DNA of 64,000 nt from positions 186,001 to 250,000 of the forward strand of contig CAUJCN010000002.1 of the NCBI GenBank assembly GCA_963169855.1. The letters are read 5' to 3'. The notes under the pieces are model-generated. The model made no database searches. It saw nothing but the letters and a program-made list of their open reading frames with translations, and was not told the DNA's origin. Both the position numbers and the translations under genes were made by a program. Every line of letters starts with the position of its first letter. The stretch's first letter is position 1. Below, one piece after another: positions 1 to 7,827 of this stretch. This DNA is from Patescibacteria group bacterium. Lineage in GTDB: Bacteria > Patescibacteria > Dojkabacteria > J137.

Positions 1-19
1 GATAATTACGTAACTCCAC

Positions 20-34
20 GAACTTTCGAAGTTC
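20..34 (-). terminator. Weak hairpin after the Nudix gene
   Basis: A 6-bp stem (GAACTT/AAGTTC) with a three-base loop lies just past the stop codon of the Nudix gene. There is no T tract, so it may only protect the transcript end. Confidence 0.25.
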
Positions 35-41
35 TGTTAAG

Positions 42-560
42 CTAGCTTTCAAAATAATATTCTTTGATCTTTCCATCTTCGTATAGAACAGTTCCTTGAA
101 CAATTTGACCATAGAGAACTTTGTTCAAAAATAATTTATTATCCTCCCACATCTCATCAAAAGGAATGTCATCAAAAGCATATGGACCAACTGGTTCCAT
201 TGCATCACTTGCAACAGGTGTACCTTCCCACTCTGTACACACAAAAATCTCCATTACAAAATCGTATTTATTATTTACGTTTAAGTATGTAATGGTTCCT
301 GAGCTTTCGAATTTTGAAGGCTTACACACAATATTTCCATCTTTATCTGTTCCAAATTCTTCGATAAATTCTCTTACAAATGCTTCCTCGTTGGTTTCTC
401 CTGATTCTGGTTTGCCGCCCACCCCTGCAATTAAACCAGGACCTAAATTGTTCGACACCTTAACTCTTCTTCCTAGTATCACAGAATTATCTTTAACTAA
501 ATAACCTACTACAGTTGGAATAAAAGTCCTTTCAGTTTTTAAATACTTTTCAATGTTCAT
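42..560 (-). CDS. Nudix hydrolase (MutT/MTH1-like)
   Basis: Predicted Nudix-family pyrophosphohydrolase of 172 aa, acting in the cytoplasm on a nucleoside diphosphate-X substrate. The complete Nudix box is visible at about residues 49-71: G, five residues, E, seven residues, then REFIEEFGT, which supplies the metal-binding Glu side chains. The preceding GPGLIAGVGGK stretch resembles oxidised-purine dNTP hydrolases such as MTH1/MutT, but specificity cannot be read from the box. The ATG at 558-560 overlaps the end of the upstream gene by about 11 bp, so the two are probably translated from one message. The family call is firm; the substrate is inference. Confidence 0.85.
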   Translation of the reverse strand: MNIEKYLKTERTFIPTVVGYLVKDNSVILGRRVKVSNNLGPGLIAGVGGKPESGETNEEAFVREFIEEFGTDKDGNIVCKPSKFESSGTITYLNVNNKYDFVMEIFVCTEWEGTPVASDAMEPVGPYAFDDIPFDEMWEDNKLFLNKVLYGQIVQGTVLYEDGKIKEYYFES

Positions 561-843
561 ATTCGTGTTCTATAACTAGATTCTTTATAGCAGCCTCAAT
601 TAGCTTTGCATAGTCAACTAAACTTGAGTATGTTTCATCATCGGCATCTGTAAGTGGTTTTACATTCTGAAGATCACAAAATCTATCCATCAAGCCTCCC
701 GCTGAATCTAACAATTGAAGCCTTACTGCCTCTCTGGGTAATCCTTCTTTCATTGAAATCTCTGCAATCTCGAGAAATTGTTTTCTTACATTTTCATCTC
801 CGAGCAATGCTTCGTATTGTTCGCTATTTTTAAGTTGTTCCAT
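550..843 (-). CDS. Small helical hypothetical protein
   Basis: Not recognised. The open frame begins at a TTG (871-873), but the first ATG, at 841-843, is the more likely start and gives 97 aa beginning MEQLKNSEQY. The protein is acidic and predicted largely helical, with no signal peptide or membrane segment. Its TGA stop overlaps the start of the Nudix gene, which suggests translational coupling and possibly a shared role. TGA acting as a stop here also argues against the UGA-to-glycine code used by some CPR lineages. Confidence 0.6.
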   Translation of the reverse strand: MEQLKNSEQYEALLGDENVRKQFLEIAEISMKEGLPREAVRLQLLDSAGGLMDRFCDLQNVKPLTDADDETYSSLVDYAKLIEAAIKNLVIEHEYEH

Positions 844-894
844 ATAGGTTATTAATATGATTTGAGTATACAAATTTTATGCCAAAATCGTCTA

Positions 895-921
895 TGCACA
901 TCTTGCACATTTTTTGCACAT
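895..921. promoter_or_regulatory. Triple heptamer upstream of RHH fusion gene
   Basis: TGCACAT occurs three times, at 895-901, 904-910 and 915-921 (bottom strand ATGTGCA). A possible promoter overlaps it: TTGCAC at 903-908, 18 bp, then TATCAT at 927-932, which would put the start of transcription at or next to the ATG at 939. The second RHH fusion gene (24347) has three copies of the near-identical ATGTGTA. The likely role is an operator for the RHH domain of the product; this is inferred. Confidence 0.55.
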
Positions 922-938
922 AGAGTTATCATCACTTT

Positions 939-1538
939 ATGAAAATTTACTACACATGCTCCACTTCTGAGTTTTTGAAGTATGAGAAAAACTATAATGC
1001 AATTAGAGAATTTTTGATTAAAGAAAATCATATTCTTACAAGAGATTGGATTCCCCATACAAAAGAAATGATTGTTAACGACAAGATTGCAGTACGAGAT
1101 ATTAAGAAAATCTATAAGGAATGCATGCGAGCAATAAACGAAGCTGATCTAGTAATCATTGAAGACACTGTTTCTAACTTTAGTACTGGACACCAAGTTA
1201 CAGTTGCTTTGCAAAGACAGAAGCCAACTTTAGTTCTTTGGGCGAAACCTAAACAGGCTCATTTTAATACATCATTTATACAAGGAGTAGAATCTGATCT
1301 TTTAGAGTTCCAAGTTTACAACGAAGAGACTTTGCCAAAAATTCTAAAGGCATTTATAAAGAAATACGAAAACGCAAAACAAAAGAATCGATTTCACTTG
1401 GTGATAAATGATGTTGAAAGAAAGTATCTTGATTGGGCTCAGTTTAGTAAAGGAAAAAGTAGAACTAATTTAATTAGAGAATCGTTAAGAAAAACAATAG
1501 AAGGTGACAAGGACTATTCTAAATATTTAAGTGAATAA
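939..1538 (+). CDS. DNPH1/deoxyribosyltransferase-like domain fused to ribbon-helix-helix domain
   Basis: 199 aa. Residues 1-145 look like the nucleoside 2-deoxyribosyltransferase / DNPH1 (Rcl) fold: N-terminal strand MKIYYTCST, then INEADLVIIEDT, then STGHQVTVAL. In enzymes of this fold the last motif carries the catalytic Glu (G-Y-E in Rcl); here the aligned residue appears to be Gln86. Residues 151-190 look like a ribbon-helix-helix DNA-binding domain (strand RFHLVIN, two helices, with KSRTNLIRESLR opening the second). The combination suggests a ligand-sensing repressor rather than an enzyme. Three heptamers sit directly upstream, consistent with autoregulation. A paralogue with the same architecture lies at 24347-24946. 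Fold and RHH calls are from motifs; function is inference. Confidence 0.65.
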   Translation: MKIYYTCSTSEFLKYEKNYNAIREFLIKENHILTRDWIPHTKEMIVNDKIAVRDIKKIYKECMRAINEADLVIIEDTVSNFSTGHQVTVALQRQKPTLVLWAKPKQAHFNTSFIQGVESDLLEFQVYNEETLPKILKAFIKKYENAKQKNRFHLVINDVERKYLDWAQFSKGKSRTNLIRESLRKTIEGDKDYSKYLSE

Positions 1539-1542
1539 AAAA

Positions 1543-1633
1543 GATCCCGCATCAAGTGCGGGATCTGCGTTCGAACTTATCGATAAATCTTCAATGTATC
1601 GGACTTGTCCGACGAAGCTTTAGCGTAGTCGGA
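1543..1633. repeat. REP-like palindromes between convergent genes
   Basis: A perfect 9-bp stem (GATCCCGCA/TGCGGGATC, 1543-1565) is followed by a second, weaker inverted repeat (TCCGAC...GTCGGA, about 1608-1633) that contains a TAGCGTAGTCGGA-type segment. The first hairpin matches, with compensating base changes, the one at 52091-52109, and its GCGGGATCTGC arm recurs at about 36451-36461. It may also terminate transcription of both convergent genes, but has no T tract. Confidence 0.5.
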
Positions 1634-3253
1634 TTAACCAACAAATGTTAAAGCTTTACCTTTCTTTCCGTATCTTCCTGTTCTTCCAATTCTATGAACG
1701 TAATCTTCGTAAGATTGCGGTTCATCGTAGTTAATCACAAGAGTAATATCTGGTATGTCCAAACCTCTAGCAGCAACGTCTGTTGCAACTAAAATGTTAA
1801 TCTGGTCTGTCTTAAACTTAGAAATTACTTTGTTTCTAATATACTGTGATTTATCTCCATGAATTGCATCAACTTGTAAATTTCGTGCGTACAAATTATC
1901 AGATACTCTGTCAGCTTCTCTCTTAGTCTTTGTAAAGATAAGAATCTTCTGATTAGGTTCTGATTCGATAATTTCAACAAGTTTATCAATTTTACTTCCG
2001 TCTCTTCCTACTCTTACAATATCTTGATCAACACTCTTTGTAGGAGATGTTCTAGCAAGTTCGATTGTAACTGGATTTCTCAATAATGAATGAGCAATCT
2101 TTTCTACAGGAGTATCCATAGTTGCAGATAAGAATAATGACTGTCTTTCTGATGGAAGTTTAGCAATCAATGCTTTGATTTCATCAACAAATCCCATGTC
2201 TAACATTCTATCCACTTCGTCTAGAACAATTGTATTGAAGTTTTCAAGTTTTAACACTCTTCTATCTTCTAAATCTTTAAGTCTACCTGGTGTTCCGATA
2301 ACAAATTGAGGATTTCTTCTTAATCCAGAAATCTGTCTGTAAGCACTAGCTCCTCCGATAATAGTTTCAGCTCTTAGGTTAGTTCCTTTGTTAAGAGATC
2401 TGAATTCTTCATAAATCTGAGTTGCTAATTCTCTAGTAGGAACAACAACTAATACCTGAGTATCGTTCTTAGTAATCGCTTTATTCATTAGTGGAACTAA
2501 GAATGCAGCTGTTTTACCTTGTCCAGTAGATGCTAATCCAACAACATCTTTTCCAGCAAGAATATGCTTTATAGTTTTGTCTTGAATTTCTGTTGGATGA
2601 GTGTATCCTTTTTCTTTGATGTTAGCTTTGATTGTTGAATCGATATCCATTTCCTCGAAAGATGTACTTGCTACATAACTGTTGATCTGTTCTAGAGTCT
2701 CAGCTTTTGCAATATATTTTTCGTGACCGATTTTCTTTCCTTCAAATCTACCACCCCTTGATCCTGAAGATCTTCCTCTTCCACCAGATCTGAATCCTCC
2801 AGAGCTTCTTCTACCTCCGAACGAAGATCCACCTCGAGAACTGTTTCTTCCGAAACTTCCTCCTCTATCTCCATATGATCTTAAAGAAGATTCGCTTGAG
2901 TCATTTCTGTCATAGCTATCACTTCTTTCTGATCTTTCTGAGTTTGAAGATCTATCACCATAAGATGATCGTCCTCCAAAAGATCTTCCTCCTCTAGATG
3001 AACCACCTCTTCTATTATTGAAAGGTCTTCTTTCTTGAGAGTCTCCGAATGATCTACTTTCTGAACGTTCTGGTCTTGTTGGTGTTTCTAGAAAGTCTTT
3101 TTTGTTGCTAGTCCAAGTTCTTACGTCTCTTCTTTCTGAAGAACCTTCTGATCTTGAATTAGTTGATCTACCGCCTCTTTCTCCTCTGTACCCTGAATTA
3201 GATCTGTCTCCAGATCTAGACGTGGAATACTTACGTCTGGTTTTATTGAACAT
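1634..3253 (-). CDS. DEAD-box RNA helicase with Arg/Gly/Ser-rich N-terminus
   Basis: 539-aa ATP-dependent RNA helicase. The first 175 residues or so are low-complexity R/G/S-rich sequence (repeated GGR, RSS, SFGG), an RNA-binding type of tail that more often sits at the C-terminus. The core follows: Q-motif region near 215-225, ASTGQGKT (241-248), PTRELA, TPGRL, motif II as DEVD (about 345-348) rather than DEAD, SAT, RGLD, and HRIGRTGRYG close to the C-terminus. The protein stops soon after motif VI. Likely roles are RNA remodelling in ribosome assembly or mRNA decay. The upstream gap of about 240 bp suggests a long 5' leader. Family is certain; specific role unknown. Confidence 0.92.
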   Translation of the reverse strand: MFNKTRRKYSTSRSGDRSNSGYRGERGGRSTNSRSEGSSERRDVRTWTSNKKDFLETPTRPERSESRSFGDSQERRPFNNRRGGSSRGGRSFGGRSSYGDRSSNSERSERSDSYDRNDSSESSLRSYGDRGGSFGRNSSRGGSSFGGRRSSGGFRSGGRGRSSGSRGGRFEGKKIGHEKYIAKAETLEQINSYVASTSFEEMDIDSTIKANIKEKGYTHPTEIQDKTIKHILAGKDVVGLASTGQGKTAAFLVPLMNKAITKNDTQVLVVVPTRELATQIYEEFRSLNKGTNLRAETIIGGASAYRQISGLRRNPQFVIGTPGRLKDLEDRRVLKLENFNTIVLDEVDRMLDMGFVDEIKALIAKLPSERQSLFLSATMDTPVEKIAHSLLRNPVTIELARTSPTKSVDQDIVRVGRDGSKIDKLVEIIESEPNQKILIFTKTKREADRVSDNLYARNLQVDAIHGDKSQYIRNKVISKFKTDQINILVATDVAARGLDIPDITLVINYDEPQSYEDYVHRIGRTGRYGKKGKALTFVG

Positions 3254-3415
3254 AGTATTTTGTATAATAATTAATTTTCGGCCTCCTACACTTATTTCTA
3301 AGAGTTTGACCCTTCCCGCCTAAATGCGAGGTACAATCAAAATAGACTGCGAAAACCAATTAACCAAAATACTTATCGCAGAGAGCTACTTTGAAGTTAT
3401 ACAACTATTATATCA
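3254..3415 (-). promoter_or_regulatory. Promoter and long leader of the helicase gene
   Basis: On the minus strand an extended -10 element, TGATATAAT, occupies 3407-3415. It implies a leader of about 145 nt before the ATG at 3251-3253. An AGGAGG sits near 3282-3287, about 29 nt upstream of the ATG, too far for a normal ribosome-binding site. Long structured leaders are typical of cold-induced helicase genes; whether this leader is regulatory is not shown. Confidence 0.55.
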
Positions 3416-3448
3416 TATTTCCAGGAAGAAAAGTAGAAAATATATACC

Positions 3449-3497
3449 CTATAGTCTGAGCGGTTTAAACGATAACCTTTAATATTTCAGGCTATAG
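3449..3497 (-). terminator. Hairpin spanning the stop codon of the VOC gene
   Basis: CTATAGTCTGA (3449-3459) pairs with TCAGGCTATAG (3487-3497) with one G-U pair, giving an 11-bp stem that contains the stop codon of the downstream-facing gene. It has no long T tract, so termination efficiency is uncertain. Confidence 0.4.
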
Positions 3498-4448
3498 AAG
3501 CTTAAGCACGGCCACGTTTCGCCATGGATCTTCTAGCTCGTATGTATTTTCTGATGTTTTTATGTAAGATACACCTTTTTCATCCAAGACAGAGATAATT
3601 GAATTGTAAAGTTCAGAATCGATGTAATTGATTGCAAAACTCTTTAATCCCAGTTGAAGGGGCACTCTTCTTCCTGCATTAGCACTCTCCCAAATATTCA
3701 TACCAATATGATGATGATAATTGTCTTTCGACACAAAAAGTGTTTGTGGATTCATCGACATAATATCGAATTGAAGTAGATCTACGTAAAATTTTCTTGC
3801 TTCTTCAATATTTCCAACTTTAAAATGAATGTGACCTACTTTTATAGACTCCTTATTAGTGACCGTATTTAGATGGTTAGCTATGTAAAGTTCTTCATTA
3901 ATATAGACACTTCCCATAATTGGTTTCCCCGAAGCATCAAATTTAACTTCTTCCAAGGGCTTATCGAAGTATAATTCCAACCCATTTCCTTCTGGGTCTC
4001 CAAAATAAAAGGCTTCGGTAGCTCCGTGATCAGAACTTCCTTGGTAAATTTGAGGCATACTATCGAGAATTCTATCTACTGCATTTGCTAGCATTTCTCG
4101 AGTCTCAAAAACTAATGCTGAGTGGTAAAGACCCGCAGATCTTGAACTTGGCAGAGTATATTCAGGCTCTTCGATAAGCTCCAAAACACCTTTTCCATTA
4201 GAACCTAGCAAAACCGAGTTATCCGCAGAATTAATTGTTTCAAGTCCAACCATTTCTGTATAAAACTCGCGCTGAAGATCTATATCACTAACATACAGCT
4301 GTATTGTTGATAGTTCAATTGATTTTTTTGAATTCATATTATTAATTATACTGATTATTAAAAGTCCTGCGACAATTATTGTTGGGATTGCAGCCAAAAT
4401 GTAAAAACCGTATTGTCTGAGCTTAGATGTTTTAATCTGAATAGTCAT
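3492..4448 (-). CDS. Membrane-anchored two-domain VOC (CatE-like) protein
   Basis: 318 aa with two vicinal-oxygen-chelate modules, at about residues 45-165 (STIQLYVSDIDLQREFYTEMVGL, then EAFYFGDPEGNGLELYF) and 205-318 (VGHIHFKVGNIEEARKFYVDLLQF, then HHHIGMNIW). This two-module arrangement resembles CatE-type ring-cleaving dioxygenases and glyoxalase-like proteins. Candidate metal ligands are the conserved His and Glu at the module edges (H in YHSAL, E in GLELYF, H in VGHIHF). Unusually, residues 12-35 form a hydrophobic helix, which would anchor the protein to the membrane with the VOC domains probably outside. Substrate unknown. Confidence 0.75.
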   Translation of the reverse strand: MTIQIKTSKLRQYGFYILAAIPTIIVAGLLIISIINNMNSKKSIELSTIQLYVSDIDLQREFYTEMVGLETINSADNSVLLGSNGKGVLELIEEPEYTLPSSRSAGLYHSALVFETREMLANAVDRILDSMPQIYQGSSDHGATEAFYFGDPEGNGLELYFDKPLEEVKFDASGKPIMGSVYINEELYIANHLNTVTNKESIKVGHIHFKVGNIEEARKFYVDLLQFDIMSMNPQTLFVSKDNYHHHIGMNIWESANAGRRVPLQLGLKSFAINYIDSELYNSIISVLDEKGVSYIKTSENTYELEDPWRNVAVLKLL

Positions 4449-4494
4449 AAGTTTTTAGTAATTAAGCTTATTACTCGATTCAACTTAGGATATT

Positions 4495-5205
4495 TCAGCC
4501 ATAAGTTTTTTTCTCCCAGAACTTCTCGTAAAGTTTCTGAATATCTCTCGATAGATCTGGAATTTTAAATTCTTCAAAATATTTCTCAATATTTTTAATA
4601 TCTTGAGAAAATTTTTGATAACAGTTTGGATTTTTTGAAATATTCAGTACTTGCGGGAAATCTATTACCACAGGATGACCTTTAAACCACAAAATATTGT
4701 ACTCAGAAAAATCGCCATGCACAAAGTCTTGATCTATAAACAGATTTAAGCAATCAATTATTTCCTCGAGACACTGTTGAGCTTCGGAATTACTCAATTC
4801 CACATCAGAAAGTCTTGGTGCAGGAACATCATTCTCACCTATAAATTCCATTAATAGATAGTCTTTCCCAAACAAATATACTTTTGGAATATTTGAACTT
4901 AACTGAGATAGCATTCTCATTATTTTAAATTCTCTTTGAGTCCACTCAGCCATAAATGAGTCCTTTCCTTTATTAGTTTTGTTCTTCATTGCACGAGCCA
5001 TTCTCTGATCGCCTATTTCTCCAATACCAAGATAATCGTGTTTACTAGAATACTTTTGATTTTCTTTATAGATTTTAAGGGCGAAATTCTCTCCATCTGC
5101 CTTTATTAAATGAACAGATGCTTCTTTTCCTGATCGAATTTCCTTTACATACTCAACTTCTGAATACGTAGATAGTAATTCGTTAAAAATTATTTCAATT
5201 TGCAT
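4495..5205 (-). CDS. RIO1-family protein kinase
   Basis: 236-aa atypical Ser/Thr kinase of the RIO group. Visible are the flexible-loop motif GKEASVHL in place of a Gly-rich loop, the ATP-anchoring Lys in FALKIYK, the RIO insert region that follows, the catalytic loop FVHGDFSEYNILW and the metal-binding loop VVIDFPQ. RIO1 enzymes act in small-subunit ribosome maturation in archaea and eukaryotes; the bacterial role is poorly defined. The gene has its own leader and a -10 element (see 5267-5341). Confidence 0.88.
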   Translation of the reverse strand: MQIEIIFNELLSTYSEVEYVKEIRSGKEASVHLIKADGENFALKIYKENQKYSSKHDYLGIGEIGDQRMARAMKNKTNKGKDSFMAEWTQREFKIMRMLSQLSSNIPKVYLFGKDYLLMEFIGENDVPAPRLSDVELSNSEAQQCLEEIIDCLNLFIDQDFVHGDFSEYNILWFKGHPVVIDFPQVLNISKNPNCYQKFSQDIKNIEKYFEEFKIPDLSRDIQKLYEKFWEKKTYG

Positions 5206-5266
5206 AAAATGTGAAGATCCTTAGGATTTCAGTTGTGGATTTGCGAAGTTATTTACCCTGTAGAAT

Positions 5267-5341
5267 AATTCGATCCATTGATTGTGGTTTGATTCCTGAA
5301 GTTTCCATGGGATCGAATTAATAAGTAAATGCCTAATTATA
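5267..5341 (-). promoter_or_regulatory. Promoter and leader hairpin of the RIO1 gene
   Basis: TATAAT on the minus strand at 5336-5341 precedes a leader of about 125 nt. The leader can form a perfect 10-bp stem between 5267-5276 (AATTCGATCC) and 5310-5319 (GGATCGAATT) with a 33-nt loop. There is no T tract, so it is not a terminator; it may be a regulatory or stabilising leader structure. Confidence 0.4.
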
Positions 5342-5348
5342 ACAGAAA

Positions 5349-5756
5349 TTACTGTTCAATCTGAATATTAACACTGTACTCAAACGATTGGCTGAGTATC
5401 TCATCCTCGATGTATCGCTCCAACTGGCTCTGTAGGAATACTAGTGAATCTTCTAAAGTAGAAAATGGCAGGAGAACTCTGAGCCTTGAAGTATCGTCAG
5501 AAAAGTAAAAGTCTTCTTCTGTAGGGAAAAGTGGTATATATTGTGGTAACTTAAGCAAAAGTCCTGTAAAACAACCCAGAATGTATTGCCTAGATTTTAA
5601 TCCTCCATCTTCTAGATTCCCTATCGCTTCAACATAATTAGCTTTCGATAAAGTTTCAGAACCTCCTAATGCAGAATTAATAACATCAACGAGAACATCG
5701 TTCTCTTCGTGTCTTCTAGTACTCGAAACTAAAATTTCTGCTGTTGCGTATTCCAC
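5349..5756 (-). CDS. Hypothetical protein
   Basis: 135 aa, not recognised. It starts at GTG (5754-5756), with no ATG near the N-terminus and no clear ribosome-binding site. Composition is soluble, mixed alpha/beta, with no signal peptide or membrane segment and no cysteine pair suggestive of metal binding. The preceding promoter and the following gene are on the same strand. Confidence 0.55.
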   Translation of the reverse strand: MEYATAEILVSSTRRHEENDVLVDVINSALGGSETLSKANYVEAIGNLEDGGLKSRQYILGCFTGLLLKLPQYIPLFPTEEDFYFSDDTSRLRVLLPFSTLEDSLVFLQSQLERYIEDEILSQSFEYSVNIQIEQ

Positions 5757-5819
5757 TAAGTTTGACTAATCGATTGATTATACAAAGCTATCGCATGGAA
5801 ACGCAATCAACAATTAGTT

Positions 5820-6227
5820 TTAGTCCTTTTTCCCTATGTAAACAATTTCGAATAGAATTTTGTCTGGAGATTCAAACATTATTTGATAGTAAGTTTCTGA
5901 TTGGTCTCGCGTAAATTCTGGTCTATGTTTTGGAGTGTCGAAAAGCATGTCAGAAGCCATTTCTGTTACCACTTTTGCAATCTCATCTACATCAGATTGT
6001 TTAGAAACTTTGATAGAAATGTGGTTTGTTCCAAAAGCGTCGTAATTTTGCTTTTCTTGAACATCAGCATCTGAAAACCACAGACTAACTCCAGCTTGAT
6101 CAGAGAATCCCAACATTGATTCGTCATCGTAGATTTCGTTCCAACCAAGAGCTTCCATAAGTTGGCCATACCAAGCTTTGTTTTCGATATTTACATTTAC
6201 TTGAAGATGGTAAAAAGATGATTGCAT
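5820..6227 (-). CDS. Single-domain VOC (glyoxalase-like) protein
   Basis: 135-aa vicinal-oxygen-chelate protein. It shows the two beta-alpha-beta-beta-beta halves: SFYHLQVNVNIENKAWYGQLMEALGW at the start, and THISIKVS-like NHISIKVSKQSDVDEIAKVV in the second half, ending in ILFEIVY. Metal ligands are expected at H7, H70 and the terminal Glu, but the match to any enzyme is weak. Such proteins bind small molecules, antibiotics or act as isomerases; no substrate can be assigned. Confidence 0.7.
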   Translation of the reverse strand: MQSSFYHLQVNVNIENKAWYGQLMEALGWNEIYDDESMLGFSDQAGVSLWFSDADVQEKQNYDAFGTNHISIKVSKQSDVDEIAKVVTEMASDMLFDTPKHRPEFTRDQSETYYQIMFESPDKILFEIVYIGKKD

Positions 6228-6275
6228 AATTTTGTTTTAACTAAAAACATTATTACATAAAATTACTGTTGAAGA

Positions 6276-7091
6276 CTATCTAAACAATTTCTTAAATCCC
6301 AGTGTCAAAAAGAAAATTGAACTAAGAACCAGAATTATTGTTGCGCCAGTTGGGATATTTAAATAATAAGAAAGATACAGTCCAATTACGCTAGAAATCA
6401 AACTTAGCAGAATTGTTAAGTAAATCATTTCATCGATTCTTCTAACCATTAGCCTAGAAGTTACAGAGGGAATAATTAATAAAGCTATAACAAGAATGTT
6501 TCCGACAGCTTGGATTGAGATAACAACAGTTATCGCAACAAAAATATTCATTAGCAAATCGAGCCTGTTTGTGTTTATTCCCAACGCATCAGCATATTCT
6601 TTGTCAAACGCGGCAATTACAAACCTCTTATAAAACATTGTGAATGTAATTACCAAAACAATAGTAAAGATCAAAGTTATTAGTAAATCCAAAGCGGAAA
6701 CACCTAGAATGTTTCCAATCAAAAATTCTGATAAAGACGCTGCAGTATTTACAGTTAATCCTCGAATAATTATTCCGAGCGCAAACAAAGTAGTAAAAAA
6801 AATCACAATTGAATTGTTTTCTGAAATTCGTTTATCTCGAGAAGTTAGTGTAATTCCAACAATCGAAAGAATTCCAACAATCATTGCTCCTATGATATTA
6901 CTGACTCCGAAAACAAAAGACAAAACGATTCCTGGGTAAACTCCGTGAGAAAGACCTTCACTGATGAAAGCTGTGTTCTTCAAAACCAAGAACGTACCGA
7001 TCAAACCAGCAATGATAGAAATCAGCACCAATTCAAGCAAAGCTCTTTGCATGAATGTGTTTAGAAATGGATTTATTAAAAATTCAAACAT
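6276..7091 (-). CDS. znuB: Zinc ABC transporter permease ZnuB
   Basis: 271-aa ABC-3-type integral membrane permease with about eight hydrophobic helices, including the hallmark AFISEGLSHGVYPGI segment near residue 45 and a NTAASLSEFLIGNILG loop. It forms the channel for metal uptake driven by ZnuC with substrate delivered by ZnuA. It lies 1 bp after znuC in the order zur-znuA-znuC-znuB. The presence of zur and the His-rich binding protein favour zinc over manganese or iron, which use the same permease family. Confidence 0.88.
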   Translation of the reverse strand: MFEFLINPFLNTFMQRALLELVLISIIAGLIGTFLVLKNTAFISEGLSHGVYPGIVLSFVFGVSNIIGAMIVGILSIVGITLTSRDKRISENNSIVIFFTTLFALGIIIRGLTVNTAASLSEFLIGNILGVSALDLLITLIFTIVLVITFTMFYKRFVIAAFDKEYADALGINTNRLDLLMNIFVAITVVISIQAVGNILVIALLIIPSVTSRLMVRRIDEMIYLTILLSLISSVIGLYLSYYLNIPTGATIILVLSSIFFLTLGFKKLFR

Positions 7092-7092
7092 A

Positions 7093-7827
7093 TTAATGAT
7101 GATGATGATCGCTTAAAGTAATATCTCCCGTTTCCGAAGAGATTAAAATATTCTGTCTAAATGTTTCTAATAAATGTTCTTTTGTGCAAACATCTTTAGG
7201 ACTTCCGTAACAAACAACTGTTTTATTCAATAGTACAATTTTAGTGGAAATTTCTTGTGCCTGTTTCAGATTATGAGTAGACATCAAAACTGTTTTTCCT
7301 TCTTTAACGAGATCCTTAATCAAAATCAGCAAGGATTCTTCGGTGATCGCATCAGTATTACTGAATGGTTCATCTAAAATAATTAAATCCGAATCTTGAG
7401 CTAATGCTCTTGCAAGAAAAACTCTCTGAAGTTGTCCTCCAGAAAGTTCAGAAATATTTCTTTCTTCTAAGCCTTCAAGCTGAACATTTTGAATTGCATC
7501 AGAAACTTTCTTTTTGCTGAATCTTTTACCTAATTGTGATTGCTCTACAACTTCTTGAACCGTGATTGGGAAATTCACGTCTACATCACTTGATTGAGGC
7601 ATGTAACCAATTTTATTGAATTGATTTTTGGATGACTTTCCTTTGAATTTAATTTCTCCAGAGTAATCGAGTAAATTTAATACTGCTTTGAAAAGTGTAC
7701 TTTTACCAGAGCCATTTGGTCCTATAATGCTTACGAGTTCTCCGTTCTCAATAGAAACATTAACTGACTCTAAAGCAGGAATTTCTCCGTAATGTACATT
7801 CAAATTTTTTAGCTCAATAATGCTCAT
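7093..7827 (-). CDS. znuC: Zinc ABC transporter ATPase ZnuC
   Basis: 244-aa ABC ATPase: Walker A GPNGSGKST, signature LSGGQLQR, Walker B DLIILDEP, and a switch His in MSTHNL. The protein ends in a short His cluster (SDHHHH), often seen in metal transport proteins and possibly a zinc-binding tail. It directly abuts znuA and znuB, so one transcript is likely. Confidence 0.92.
   Translation of the reverse strand: MSIIELKNLNVHYGEIPALESVNVSIENGELVSIIGPNGSGKSTLFKAVLNLLDYSGEIKFKGKSSKNQFNKIGYMPQSSDVDVNFPITVQEVVEQSQLGKRFSKKKVSDAIQNVQLEGLEERNISELSGGQLQRVFLARALAQDSDLIILDEPFSNTDAITEESLLILIKDLVKEGKTVLMSTHNLKQAQEISTKIVLLNKTVVCYGSPKDVCTKEHLLETFRQNILISSETGDITLSDHHHH

Noticed and set aside
121..504. Plus-strand ORF opposite the Nudix gene
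   Set aside because: Fully antisense to a gene with a complete Nudix box; no motif of its own.
550..560. UGA read as glycine (Gracilibacteria-type code)
   Set aside because: TGA closes reading frames of normal length here; no conserved protein contains in-frame TGA.
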